From NCBI GenBank assembly GCA_022559845.1, contig CM040118.1:156446331-156510330 (forward strand): a stretch of DNA of 64,000 nt, read 5' to 3'. The number at the start of each line of letters is the position of its first letter. The first letter of the stretch is position 1. Both the position numbers and the translations under genes were made by a program. This document shows positions 10,567 through 22,076 of the stretch, piece by piece. The notes under the pieces were generated by a model. The model saw only the letters and a program-made list of their open reading frames with translations, was not told the origin of the DNA and made no database searches. This stretch comes from Amorphophallus konjac. Lineage: Eukaryota; Streptophyta; Magnoliopsida; Alismatales; Araceae.

Positions 10567-12698
10567 TGATGCAGGACGACTACGAGACTCGACTCGGACT
10601 TGTTGTGACCTTGGACTCTAATGGACGACGCGACTAAAGAGACGATGCAACCAGCAACAACACCACAATGCGCGGCACCTAACGAGCTCCCGAAGAGGCG
10701 ATCATGCCCCAAACAAGAAGTGCTAACTCACAGTCATCCCCGGCGAGAGAAGCATGATGATCTGCACAGTTGAGAAACTGACTTTGAGTCTCCGGTGGTC
10801 AGCTCACTTGCGTGCTCGGAATGAGTCACGGGACGGGTTTCGCTCTCACAACTCACAGCGGTGATTATAATTTAACAAGCTAGGAAATAATCTACTCACT
10901 AGTAGCGACAGTAGAATCTATACTAGCTAAGCAAATAAGACAAGGTGGGTGGCGAGTGTACCTCCACGGTCGGGGCGTGGGGAAGACTTCCCGGCCGAGA
11001 ACCGTTACTCCCGGTATAATAAGTGAATTAAGTACAGCATGAAAAGTACGGCCCACTCTACGCAGGGAGGTAAAAGGCCACAACAGCGGTCCGAGAGCAC
11101 CGTTCCAGGGTTGACGGGCAACAATACGGCGGGTTCCGGGTGGCGGCGGGCAACGACTCCGAATCTGCAATTTGCTGGCCGGCAGGACAGCGATCACGGA
11201 CGTCCAATGGGACGTCAGCCTCCTGGGATCTCCTGAAGGCTGCGGTGTGCTGGGAAGGTGGCAGCGGGTCCCTGGTTGACCTTCAGGAGCGGCGGTCGCT
11301 GAAGATACCCCGATGTATTTATTTGGGAATTATCCGGCAGCCCCTTTTGCTGGCCTAGCTTGGGGCAGAATCGCGCGCCTCCACGAAAATGGTCGGTACG
11401 CCCAGATCCGACGTCAGATCGAGACGCAATGGGTACCATTGGAAAGAGGACTCAAAATCCTACGACATATTGGAATTTCAGTTCCACCCAATCCCTGGAT
11501 TGGTAATGAACACGACTGCTAACTACCTGAGTTCCCTGACTCGGAACTCAGAACAGGCAGGGTAGAACGGGATCTGCCTATTCAAGGGCTTTGACTGAGC
11601 ATCAAAAGAGTGATTAATTAGGACCTGGGATTTTTATGGTGGATAGAGGGGAGGGTGGTGGTTACAGACATAAATTTTGGGTATTTTTCTGATAACGTTT
11701 GAGGGGGTGGAAAATCTGACTACCACGATCCATCTCGCAGATCTGCACATAGGTAGACTGTGAGGGGAAAAAACAAAAGGCTGGGAAGGGGGGCAAACGG
11801 GCTCAGATCGGCGTGAAAATTAAACTAGGATTGACTGACGATGGGGGGAACCTACCTCAAAATTTCATCACGATCCAACGGTTGGATCTCCTATACCAGC
11901 CCTTTTACCGAGCTACTGTCCAACAACTCCAAATTTCAGGGCAGCAGGAGGAAACCGGGGTGTGGTGGCTCGACGGCGGCACGAACAGCGGCAGCGGCGG
12001 CGGTGATCGATCACAGCAAGTAGAGGAAGAGGGGAAGATGAAGAAATTTAAGAAATTGGAGGATTTAGATCTAGATCTGAAGAAGAGATGAGGAGGAATG
12101 GGAAGAACACTCAAGAACAAGGGAGAGAGAGGGGAGGTGCGCCCATGGCCTTGTTTTCACAATAATTCTTCATTAATTTTCTCCAAATACAACAAGAGAC
12201 ATTTTATATTCAAACCCTAGACTTAGCCAAATGACCTAGGTCACCCTTGGTCAAGGGGGTATAATGGGGAAGGGAGATTAAACTAGCATAAAAAATCTCC
12301 CACAAGGGGACAAAAGATGGGGCGCCCCTCCCTGAATGTCAACATAAGGGGCTTGCATTTAAATAATCACCTTGGACCATATTAACCCCCCCTTGGACCA
12401 AAATAAATCAAAATTACAAATACATGGTCAATTATTCTACCATTGACCCAATATAAAAAAACCCAAGATAATACAAACCAAATACACACCAAATACATGC
12501 TAAATACACACCAAATATGACCAAATATGTGTAAAATACGAATATGTATAAAAATACGTACTTAAGTATCAAAGCTCCGATGGCGACTCCAGACTATCCC
12601 CCAGCCACAAAGAGGTCGGTGTGGACCGAGTCGTACTGCGGGTCCGGTACCGACGGCTCGCTGAGTCGAGCCGTACTCTAGCTCTGGTGTCCTCACCA
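10567..12698 (-). repeat. El-4 5' LTR
   Basis: 2,132 bp, paired with 3096-5228, with TG...CA ends. It contains a degenerate open frame (11813-12091) shared with the other LTR (4342-4749). I do not recognise it and regard it as noncoding. Confidence 0.9.
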
Positions 12699-12703
12699 AG
12701 AAC
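12699..12703 (+). repeat. Target site duplication AGAAC of El-4, right copy
   Basis: Matches 3091-3095. El-3 LTR sequence resumes directly after it. Confidence 0.9.
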
Positions 12704-13354
12704 CCTAAGGGCAAGGGGTTAAAATTAGGGTCCATTTGGATAAGGTTTAATGGGTTTTGAAGGAGTTTCGCCAAGCCGGATCTGGAGCGCCCTCCGGAGT
12801 CGGTCGACCGACCCATCCAGTTCGGTCGACCGAACTGGACAGAGTCGACACCTGAGAATAGAAGTCGACTTCTGTTGATAGTAGGTTCATTCTTGGTATT
12901 TTGGTCGACCGATCCTCTACTTTGGTCGACCGAAAAACTTGCAAAATAGAAAAATCAACTTAAATCAATTAGTTTTCCTATGCTTTGATGCCATTTTACC
13001 TTGATCAATCTTTTGGTGTCTTGGGAGCCTATTTAACATTGTTAAACCCATTTCCAACACCAAGAAACAAATTCACACTCCATACCAAGAGAGTTATATG
13101 ATTCAATATATGAAACTCAAAGACCTCTTGTAGATATTCATGAAACTCAAGGCACCAAGAACTTATGAATGATATGCATGAAACACACTCATGAAAGACC
13201 CATGTACAAGGTGTATGAAAACACTTTGTAAACAATGTTATCAATATTTAAACATCAAGATCAACTTACCATGCATTTAGACAATATGAATGATCATGAA
13301 TGCACAATCAAACATAAAGTTTAGTTATCATCAAAAACATATGCAAGGCATACA
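12704..13354 (-). repeat. El-3 3' LTR, U3-side part
   Basis: Continues the LTR broken at 3095. On the minus strand the LTR would start TGTATGCC at 13354, directly after a purine tract. The two parts total about 1.6 kb. Confidence 0.75.
12798..12934. repeat. Paired GGTCGACC palindromes in El-3 U3
   Basis: Four TCGGTCGACCGA-like palindromes form two pairs with 9-11 bp between members. One (12817-12838) is a perfect 22-bp palindrome centred on GTCGAC. A further 14-bp palindrome is at 12860-12873. The same motif recurs in the LTRs of El-5 and El-10. Confidence 0.85.
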
Positions 13355-15480
13355 ATAATCTCTCCCTTTTTGATGATGACAAACTTTATGACAGATATCA
13401 CATTTCTCCCCCTTTAACATAATCAAAAAGCGGGAGGAAAGCAATGAAGTTCAAATTTCAGATTCATGAATCAATAAAAGCCCACTTCAGATTTTTAGTT
13501 GATGCAATAGCAAAGCAAAGGCAAGATGTTTGCCAGAAAACATAACAATTGACACATCAAATCATTTTCTTTAATTTTTAGATTTTTAGTGTTGTTTTGA
13601 AATGCATGAAACTAGATGCATACAAATAATGACATATGAAATGCACATAATGCAACCAAGCAGACATGTTTATATACATGCAACATAGATCCCCCTTACT
13701 TATTTAAGAAGGGAATATGTATAAGAAAGATGCATGAGAGTCATGATAACCAGGATGTTCATTTATAACACCTAGGAAATTATGCAATCACATAGAAGAG
13801 TCATGCAATAGCCAATGTAGTCAATCAATTTTCTGAATACATTTTAAATCAAATTACCAAGTGTGTAAGTGAATAATATGAAAATAGACTATAGCCATAT
13901 GAATATTCAGATTTTCAGATCAACACAATGAGAGATTATACAGACTGCACTTCAATTTTAGAGAATAGCATATTGGAGGCTACGCCCTATCATAAAGAAT
14001 TTTTCACCAGAATTTTTCAACTCAAGCAATTTCATATTGACAATCAGAGTTTTTCAAGCGTTATTAGGTCCAGTCTACTCTTTTTTACGCGAGGAGACAC
14101 ATGGAGCACATGCCTGACTTCCCGGTTACTCAGAGTATTAACCGTTTCACCTCATTTTGAGCAGAGGTACTTGGGTACAACACTTTTCAGACATGAACCA
14201 CATCACGTCTCAGGTGACGTGTATCTAGTTTACTCAATGAGACAGAGCATTGCTCTGCCATTCATTTACTTTTCAGATTCTTTCCCAAAAAATAGGCAGG
14301 CAACTTTTTCCTCAATTGACTTTTCAACATACATGCAGCAAGTTTAATATCTCTAGAGTGTTGAAAAGAAATTCCTATATCCTTATGTTTAACACTCATT
14401 TTCACATTTAGTGCATGACGTGTGTGAATTTGATTCAGCATGTATACCAAAAATATTATGAACATATAACAATACAGCTCCCCCTATAAAGATGCACTTA
14501 TCAAATATTTACTCTCCTTGAGTGTGTGACATAAAACACACCGGTGACGAGACTCAGATGCAACATTATTTAGCAAGAAGTATGAGGTCTTAGAAATTCC
14601 AAAGGATGGGGGTAAATAGCATATATTTACATGCAAGCACACAATGAGAAAACATGCAGTATGCAATGCAAAATGCAATGTAATGCAAAATTTTAGATTT
14701 TATTTGAAAGTTCAAGACGCATTGCAGAATTTATCATGGGTGCAACATGCGAAAGTTCAGTTTTCATTTGAATGATCTAAATGCACCTAATGCATGATTT
14801 TTAATGCATGCAGGCATTAACCATTATAAGAATGCAATGCAAGATACAATATAAGAAGCAAAAACCTGATTTTCATAACATTATGACAGATTGCATAAGA
14901 AAGCATTCAACATAAAAGAGGGTCAAAGTTTCAGAAATCCAGTTCAAGTATTTCAACACATCCAATGACCAATTTGAATACAATGTTGAGCAATTCAGCA
15001 TGAGCATTTAGCATATGAGCAACTTCTCCAAAAGGATGAGTTTGAGTCACAATTGAAAATCATTCATTCAAAACCCCCCCCTTTCTAGGTGCATGAATTT
15101 CACAATTGACATTTAGACAACAAATCATGCATCCTATGACTTAACTTAACAATTGACTCATGGTACTGGGCGGAGGCACATTCTCACGCATGGTGATATA
15201 TTTCAGACAGGAATAACATGTCCTTCTTCAAGTCACCATTTAATATACCATGAAGTCATGCAATGATGAACAGATAGATGCAATGCAAACTCATAAGAAA
15301 AATAAAATTTTTATGATCTTTATAGATAGATTTTCAGTCAAAGAAAATTTCAGTCATTCAAAAAGAACTCATAAATTTTTTTCAAAACCTGTGACTTGAG
15401 CAGCCATTATTTTCCAAGTCTTCCACTTTGCCTTAAGGCATTCCTGCACCAAAGTTCTCATTTCACAGTTTTGGGTACCC
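13355..15480 (-). other. El-3 noncoding 3' region with polypurine tracts
   Basis: AT-rich, with no convincing coding frame; the plus-strand 139-codon frame at 13928-14347 has no recognisable features. A polypurine tract (AAAAAGGGAGAGATTA on the minus strand, 13356-13371) adjoins the LTR. Further GGGGGAG tracts occur near 13404, 13693, 14478 and 15077. Repeated polypurine tracts are a Sirevirus habit. This region stands where pol would be. Confidence 0.6.
15159..15252 (-). other. Structured motif, copy 2 (El-3, downstream of gag)
   Basis: The minus strand reads CATGGTATATTAAATGGTG ... CTCCGCCCAGTACCATG. The terminal helix CATGGTA/TACCATG is 7 bp, unlike other copies in sequence but still paired. 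The TCAC-N5-GTGA inner stem is kept. Confidence 0.75.
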
Positions 15481-17340
15481 AAATATTCTTGGGTCCCGAA
15501 TGGTTAGTTGCACCTCTAGTGGGTGCTTTCCACATTTTCTGGGCATGCATATCATCAAAATTTATTAAAGCACAATCATGTATGGTATGCCCAAAATTGC
15601 AACAGTAGTGACAACTAACAAAAGACTTTGCATTCTTCTTAACAGGATAAGCATGAAATTTCTGTGGGTTTACAAAAATGTTATCATTCTTAACATGAAA
15701 ATGTGCCCTATTTACTTTCCAACATTATGACACATGGTGTCCTAGCTTTCCGCAAGAATGACAAACGAAAGATTTCCTATTTGAAAATATTTTTGGCTTC
15801 ACACAAGTATTTGTCCTTTTACTTACCCTTAGTTCATCATTTTTCAAAACAAAATGAAATAATTATTCATCCCGTGACCGAACTTTCCACAATAAAAGCA
15901 ATGAACCTTATTTTTGTTGACAACATGATTTCTAGCATAAGCATGAGAATTTTCAGATGTTCCTTTTCTATTCGAAGACTTCCTTGACTTTTTAGAATCA
16001 TTCATTTTCTTGCTTGCTCTCAATTCATCAGATTTCATAACAAAACAATCATGTATCATACGACCAATTTTACCACAATAAAAATATGAAATTTTCCTTG
16101 TGAATGCATGTGTATGTGCAGCATGATTGTGCTTCCTAGCATTAACATTAGTACAAGCAGAATTGATTTTTATCTTTGAGATTTGGTTCAAGTTCTACTT
16201 AACACCATATTTCTGAGTTTTTTTAGCATGCTGAACATGATGAGCGTTTGAGGCACTAGCTACATCCGAACTCGAGACAAAAGATGTATACAATTTATTT
16301 TCAAAGGTCTTTTTGTTCATCGGATTATAGCCTAGTCTTTCTTTTTAAAAATTAACCTTTGTTCCCAAAATTTTATCTAGGTTATCTTTCCCATTGACAA
16401 ATTTGGACAGAGATGCATTCAAATCAACAATTTCTTTTTCAAGGGAAGCAATGTGCAATTCATAGCTAGCTATTTCTTGTTCACTGTAAACAACACTTTC
16501 ATTCAATACTCTATTTATAGTTTTATAACTCTCAATTTCTTGTTCTAGCACATGCACTGTTTCAGATTCATCAACATTGACAGATTTTCTTTTTTCAAAT
16601 TTTTCAAGACTTTTCAATCTACCTTCAAGCAAATAACTCTAAATCAACATAGAACTAATTTCCTTTTGGAGTTTTTCATTTTCTTTTTTTATACATGAAA
16701 TGGTTTCTTCATGCTTTTCAATATCAATTAAGAGGGATTCATTTTTACTTCTTAAGCATGCAATGGTTTCTTTGTGACAATTTACATCATGCTTTAAAAG
16801 TTCACTCAATTTATCAAGCTCAGAACACTTATCACAAGAACCATTTTCAAGGAGGGTGTTTTCAAATTTCTTTTTCAGTTTTCTATTTTCATATTTAACC
16901 TTCTTGTATTTCTCAACCAATTCATCACAAAGATCCATAAGCTCTTCGAAAGAGATTTCCTCACCTTCAGAGTCTAGCTTTGAGCTTTCTTTGCTTGTTA
17001 TATCATGCTTGTCGGCCATCAAGCATCCATTATAGTTCTCGATCGAACATTTCAATATTTCCTTGGTCGTCCTGCATGAGACAATGAGTAAAAAATTGTG
17101 AAGATCAATTGAACTTCTAAAAACATTTAAAAGTATATAATTATCTTTGTTTCTCTTCACATGCTCGACAGTCCACTTAGACTCATCACTAGGCAACGCA
17201 TATGAATCATACTTAACTAAATCCCAGAGTTTAGGATCAATGGTTTTAACATAACGACTCATGTGCCAAAGTCATTCAGTGAAATTTGAACCATTATAAT
17301 GAGGGAGAGAAGACAAAACGCTATCATACATGATGCTCAT
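15480..17340 (-). pseudogene. El-3 shortened Copia Gag with four zinc knuckles
   Basis: The start ATG is at 17340 and one frame, with in-frame stops (near 17265, 16639 and 15844), runs to 15844. N-terminus: PHYNGSNF and DPKLWDLVKYD, the start of the Copia Gag (DUF4219/UBN2) region. It jumps from TTKEIL straight to CLMADKHD, so the second half of UBN2 and the first zinc knuckle of the full Gag (compare El-10) are missing. A long coiled coil follows (about 17000-16350), then CCHC-like knuckles near 16085, 15895, 15750 and 15600, one with its last Cys lost. It ends GPKNIWVPK. The same gap is seen in El-5. Confidence 0.8.
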
Positions 17341-17399
17341 GAAACTCGCCTACAATGATCTCTCTATAGGTTGTTAGACCTCAAGAAGATAGAGCCGTG

Positions 17400-17411
17400 G
17401 CTCTGATACCA
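17400..17411 (-). other. El-3 primer binding site
   Basis: The minus strand reads TGGTATCAGAGC (then C), initiator tRNA-Met type, next to the LTR end TGTTGGCC (plus) at 17414. A second decayed copy (TGATATCAGAGCC) lies at 18527-18541. Confidence 0.88.
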
Positions 17412-17413
17412 AT

Positions 17414-18510
17414 TGTTGGCCCCGGGTAGGCGAGCTGACAAGAAGGGGGGGTTGAATTGTCCCCCACGCGATTTGGCAAATTTAAACTTACTTCGCACAA
17501 ATTGCAAGTTTAATGAGATTGATGAACATAACCTACACAGAGTAAACTAAGTTCTCTCAATCTCACCGAACTCACATGATCATATAAACAGATTTAACAA
17601 GCAAGCACGTAGTACGATGCACAGCGGAAAAAATAAGTTGTGTGTGTGTAAACAAGATGTGATCTGAAAATTAGTTCTTGTGAATGGGATAGAAGATAAG
17701 GAATCAAACACACAATCCAAACCACAATGCACATGGATTTTTAAGGTGGTTCGGGACCACGACGAGCTCCCTACGTCCACCCCTTACCAAACCGGTAAGG
17801 CTTCACTGCTGAAAAATCAACATGGGGATAAATCCCCAACACGGAGCAACGCTCCAACACACACGCAGGACGACACATACACACACACACGGGGACACGC
17901 CCCCAACACACAAATGGAGACAGAGTCTCCAACATGATCCGATAATAAGATCAACGACACACACACACACGCTGCAACAAACGCAGCACAAGCGACACAA
18001 CCATACGTAGACGGTCCACACACACACTATTTCATAGTTCAAAGAAATCAAGAAAAATATCCAAAATATGCTCGACCCAAAATATAGACCATGAAACATA
18101 TCACAAAGAACAAATAGAAGAGGTAAAAATTATCCCCCTTTATTTTCAATGGCTGGAAGATGATGTTCTTTGAAGCATAAGTCGGAAGGAAGATGAATGC
18201 CATCGATTTGAACGTCAACGCGTTCCTCTCTTCAATCCGCTCCACTTTCCTTTCTTCCTCAAACTCCAGAAATCAGTTGTAGGAGATGAAATCTTCTTCT
18301 CTTCTTCCTCTTTTCATCTTCTCCCCTTTCTTCACCTGCAAGATAGGAAAATATTAGCTCAATGGAGTTCCCTCTCAAATTCGGAGTTCATATACACATA
18401 TATATAGAACAATGCAAAAAACCCATATATCCCTCAAAAACCCTTGGAAAACCCCTCACATATGTATATTAGAACCCTAAAGGCAAGGGGGGTAAAATTA
18501 GGGTCCATTT
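17414..18510 (-). repeat. El-3 5' LTR, incomplete
   Basis: Pairs with 2147-3095 plus 12699-12737. The outer roughly 617 bp (U3) is missing and replaced by 18511-18611. It contains the leader module complement (17732-17782) and the mini-hairpin array (17822-17945). Confidence 0.85.
17822..17945 (-). other. Mini-hairpin array in El-3 LTR
   Basis: Consecutive short hairpins: GGGG-N6-CCCC (17824-17837), GGAGC-N3-GCTCC (17841-17853), a GGGG/CCCC pair near 17889, and GGAGAC/GTCTCC (17916-17930). They are separated by CACAC runs. The left LTR (2445-2570) has a degraded version. Confidence 0.7.
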
Positions 18511-18611
18511 CAAGAAGATAGAGTCGTGGCTCTGATATCAATTGTTGGCCCCGGGTAGGCGAGCGGATAAGAAGAGGGGGTTGAATTATCCCCCACGCGA
18601 TTTGGCAAATT
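18511..18611 (-). other. Rearranged outer end of El-3
   Basis: 18511-18543 repeats the leader and primer binding site of El-3 (compare 17382-17413). 18544-18611 repeats the last 68 bp of the LTR (compare 17414-17481). It ends ...GGCAAATT directly against the GAGTA duplication, without a TG/CA terminus. Confidence 0.8.
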
Positions 18612-19773
18612 GAGTAGAGTCTGCCTGAGCTTCAGTAGAAAATATGTGAGGAAGAAAAAGAAGAGAGTGAGTAGCCCAGCACCTGGTCCGACCCAGTCCA
18701 GTGTTGAGAAGAAAAATAACACAGCCATGAGCCTTTAGAGAGAGCAGCCTTGCAACTGGCTTGAGCTTGAAGAGTAGTCTTAAGATCTGATTTCAGATCT
18801 GCCATTATAGTTTCAAGACTTTGTTCTGAAGCTACATTTGATTTCTTTCATTTCCTTTTATGTTTTTCTTTTGAAAAATCCATATCTGTTCTTCAGTGTG
18901 TTGTGTTTTATTGACAGTAATGTATGTCCGGTGCTCTATTTTAGAGACCGGAGTGGTTTTGGCTACAGTACAGCCATGTGTGTTTGTTGGGGGTTTGTCC
19001 CCGTGTTTTGCTTCATCTTTGTAGCATCTTTTGTTTCTTGTTTTTTTTTCTTTTGGGGCTTGTCCCCGTGTGGTGTTGCAGCTCTGCAGCGTGTGGGGTT
19101 CATCCCCATTAAACTGTGTATCAATGTGCTTGGGGCTTGGCCCCGTGTGTTGCTACATGTAGCAGTGTGAGGACTCTGTCCTCGTGAGGACTGCGTCCTC
19201 GTGTATGTGGGGTTCATCCCCGTTAAGCTGTTAATCAGCGATGAGGATTGTGTCCTCGTGTGGAAGCTGTGAATCAGCGGTCAAGCTGTGTATCAGCGGT
19301 TGTAGGGGACTTGTCCCCGTTGTTGCTTTTGCAGCGTGGTGAAGCCTCATCGGGTTTGGTAACGGGTGGACGTAGGTCTGCTAGTTTGCAGACTGAACCA
19401 CCTTAAAAATCATTTATGTAGTGGTTTGTTATTGTGTGATTGATCCTTCTCTTATGTCCCCATTCACAGGGACTTGCATGCTTCAGATTTCCACACATTC
19501 TGATATGTTCTTACACTGCACATGCACACTTTGAGTTGATCACACACACCCACTAAGTGTTCTATCTGGGCTCAGTGTGAGCTAGTTTTCTAATGAGCGC
19601 TGATCACATTCCTTGTGAGTAATATCTCAGTCTGGTTTGACATATCTTGTTGGGGAACATATGTGTTCCTTTGTTCTACATTTCATTAAGTGATCAGATC
19701 AAGTTTTAAATTGGGCATTGTTTCTAAAAGGATATATTCACCCTCCCTCTAGATCCTATTGACGTTCCTAATA
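18612..19773 (+). mobile_element. El-2: LTR of the El-5 family, right part
   Basis: Begins with the right GAGTA copy and continues the LTR interrupted at 2146. It aligns with 55466-55690 and, further on, with 21179-22038. It ends CCTATTGACGTTCCTAATA, probably a mutated ...CCTAACA end, and then unrelated DNA follows. So El-2 ends here without a primer binding site. Confidence 0.7.
18988..19320 (+). other. Mini-hairpin array in El-2 LTR
   Basis: At least eight short hairpins in about 330 nt: GGGG-N5-CCCC (18990, 19055, 19095, near 19135, near 19210 and near 19305) and GAGGAC-N3-GTCCTC (near 19172, 19186), mostly followed by GTGTG. The leader module GGGTGGACGTAGG ... GAACCACCTTAAAAA (19365-19411) follows. 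Confidence 0.75.
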
Positions 19774-21178
19774 GGAGAGACGTCGGCGAGGCCGAGGGGA
19801 GTGTGTGCGTGCATGTGAAAGGAGAGAGGGTTGGTGGAGGAAGGAAAGAAATGTAATCCGCCGCTAATCCACCTCAAATCGCTCGCTAATTTTCTGATTT
19901 CCCACGAATAAACTGAAAATCCGCGATGGATTTTATCCGTCCCAAATTCGTCACCGATATTTTATAAAATTTTAATAAAAATAATTGAGAATTAATATAT
20001 TAATCACTAAAATTAGAATATAAATTTATCATAAAAATAATTATTTAATGTGTATTGTAAATAGGGCTATCAATAGGCCGGGCTCGGTTGGGCCAGCTAG
20101 GGCCCAATTCGAATCGGGCCATGGGTGATTTTTAATTTGACTCGCGGGCTTTAATTAATTTTAGTCTCGCTTAAAAGCCCAACCGAACTAGTCCTACGGG
20201 CCGACCCATCCTGATCTTATTATTTTAAATAAATTAAAAAAATTAAAAACCCTCCTTTCGAATTATTAAATTAACATCTAAAAGTCTTATTAAAATCCAT
20301 CGACATATATAGCCCGGCCCGACTACATTTCATATATGTCTTAACGTCAAACTCGAGCCGAGCGGATCTAAGCCCGACCCGAGCCAACCCATTAATTGAT
20401 AGTCATACTTGAAAAATAACAAAAATAATTAAAATAGGATTTTTCTAAAATTTACACATATATTATTAAAAAAATATACAATTCAAATAAAAAATACTAA
20501 ATAAATAAAACCTATAAAAATACAAAATTTTCTACAATTAGTTAATTACTACCATTTAAAAACTATTTTACTAATGAAATATTATTTCTTTTTATACTTA
20601 TTTTAATAAGTAATAATTATTATAGAAATAATTATATATTAAAAACTAATAAAGTAAACAAAATTGGCAAACTTTGCATTAATAAATTATATATCATAAT
20701 AAAATTTATTATAGAGTCAAAAAATCAATATTAATTAAAAATAATATAAAATAAATAAAATGACAAGATCATTTTATTTGGACACGTATATCTTTTATTC
20801 GATTTTTAAGGAAATATTTTTTTGGTTGACATTTTATACCTCATTACATTTCTTGGTTGACCACATTGTGACACGATACCAAACTTATCAACCCTACATA
20901 GATGACCCACTATTATTATGTAATGTATATCTATTATTCTAAAGTCAAAAAATAAATGTTAATTATAAATCAATGAAGTAGATAAAATGATAATATTGGA
21001 TTATTTGGACTCGCAACCTAACATGGGATATGCGCCACTACATACACCCAACTACAACGCACACTTGCCCTAACCAAGGCCTCTTGCGCTCTAGGCTATC
21101 CTCGTCTTTGTTATGCGAGTGTTGTACACACTCAGTTGTCCTCACCTTGTCCATCACGATATGACCCCAAGGCACAAA
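19774..21178. other. AT-rich DNA between El-2 and El-5
   Basis: About 1.4 kb, very AT-rich at 19960-21000, without any recognisable gene. The 60-codon frame at 20760-20942 has no features. It may be host intergenic DNA or the flank of an older insertion. Confidence 0.5.
20064..20404. mobile_element. Possible hAT-type MITE
   Basis: The ends are inverted: GGGCTATCAATAGG on the left, and the complement of the right end reads TGACTATCAATTAA. GGCCGGGCTCGG-like sequence lies inside both ends, as in plant hAT MITEs. About 340 bp. I could not find a clear 8-bp target duplication. Confidence 0.4.
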
Positions 21179-22038
21179 CTCCATATCTATTTTTTAGTGT
21201 GTTGTGTTGTTTTGACAACAGTGTATGTCTGGTGCTCTATTTTAAAGACCCGAGTGGTTTTGGCTGTACTACAGCCGTGTTTTTGTTGGGGGTTTATCCC
21301 CGTGTTTTGCTGCATCTTTGCAGTGTCTTTTGTTTCTTATTTTTGTTTTTCTTTTGTGGTTTGTCCCCGTGTGGTGTTGCAGCGTGTGGGGTTCATCCCT
21401 GCTAAGCTGTGTATCAGCATGTTTGGGGCTTGTCCCCATGTGTTGCTGCGTGTAGCAACGTCAGGATTGTGTGTGGGGTTCATCCCTGTTAAGCTGTGAA
21501 TCAGCGGTGAGGACTCTGTCCTCATGTGGAAGCTGTGAATCAGTGGTCAAGCTGTGTATCAGCGATTGTAGGGGACTTGTCCCCATTGCTGCTTTTGTAG
21601 CGTGGTGAAGCCTCATTGGATTTCGTGAGGGATGGACGTAGGTCTGTAGGTTTGCAGACTGAACCACCTAAAAAAAATTTTGTGCAGTGGTTTGTTATTG
21701 TATGATTGATTCTTCTCTTATGTCCCTATTCATAGGGACTTGTGTGCTTCAGATTTGCACACATTCTGATATGTTCTTACACTACACTTGCACACTTTGA
21801 GTTGATCACACACACCCACTAAGTGTTCGATCTAGGCTCAGTGTGAGCTGGTTTTCTAATGAGTGCTGATCACATTCCTTGTGAGTAATATCTCAGTCAG
21901 GTTTGATATATCTCGTTGGGGAACATCAGTGTTCCTTTGTTTTGCATTTCATTAAGTGATCGGATCAAGGTTTAAATTGGGCATTGTTTCTAAAAGGATC
22001 TATTCACCCCCCTCTAGATCCTATTGACGTACCCAACA
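21179..22038 (+). repeat. El-5 5' LTR, 5'-truncated
   Basis: Homologous to 18881-19773. It carries the same mini-hairpin array (21287-21590) and leader module (21639-21680). It ends GACGTACCCAACA, directly followed by the primer binding site. The U3 and TATA box are missing. Confidence 0.82.
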
Positions 22039-22040
22039 AT

Positions 22041-22052
22041 TGGTATCAGAGC
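22041..22052 (+). other. El-5 primer binding site
   Basis: TGGTATCAGAGC, two bases after the LTR end at 22038. Confidence 0.9.
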
Positions 22053-22076
22053 GGGTCTCTGCCATACACAGATCCA

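Larger units (their letters stand above)
3096..12698 (-). mobile_element. El-4: Ty3/Gypsy chromovirus, full structure, decayed coding
   Basis: Two LTRs of about 2.13 kb (3096-5228 and 10567-12698) start TGGTGAGGACACC and end CCGCATCA on the minus strand. AGAAC flanks the element. A primer binding site lies next to the right LTR. Gene order on the minus strand is gag, protease, reverse transcriptase, RNase H, integrase, chromodomain, which is Gypsy order. Several stops and at least three frameshifts are visible, so the copy is inactive. The LTRs differ at many sites, so it is clearly older than El-7. Confidence 0.92.
2147..18611 (-). mobile_element. El-3: gag-only Ty1/Copia (Sirevirus-like) element, split by El-4
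   Basis: Minus-strand element flanked by GAGTA. Parts: 3' LTR (2147-3095 plus 12704-13354), noncoding 3' region with polypurine tracts (13355-15480), gag pseudogene (15480-17340), primer binding site (17400-17411) and a 5' LTR (17414-18510) with a rearranged terminus (18511-18611). No reverse transcriptase, RNase H or integrase is present. Homology stops just after the protease CSRH residues, at the same point as in El-5. El-4 is nested in its 3' LTR. Confidence 0.85.

Noticed and set aside
14088..14230. Ninth copy of the structured motif in El-3
   Set aside because: GGTAC-like words occur but the GGTATAT, TCCGCC and hairpin 3 parts are missing.
17399..17412. tRNA gene at CTCTGATACCA
   Set aside because: Only the 3' 12-13 bases of initiator tRNA are matched, next to an LTR end; this is a primer binding site.
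20760..20942. 60-codon frame as a host gene
   Set aside because: AT-rich context, no start context, no homology that I recognise.
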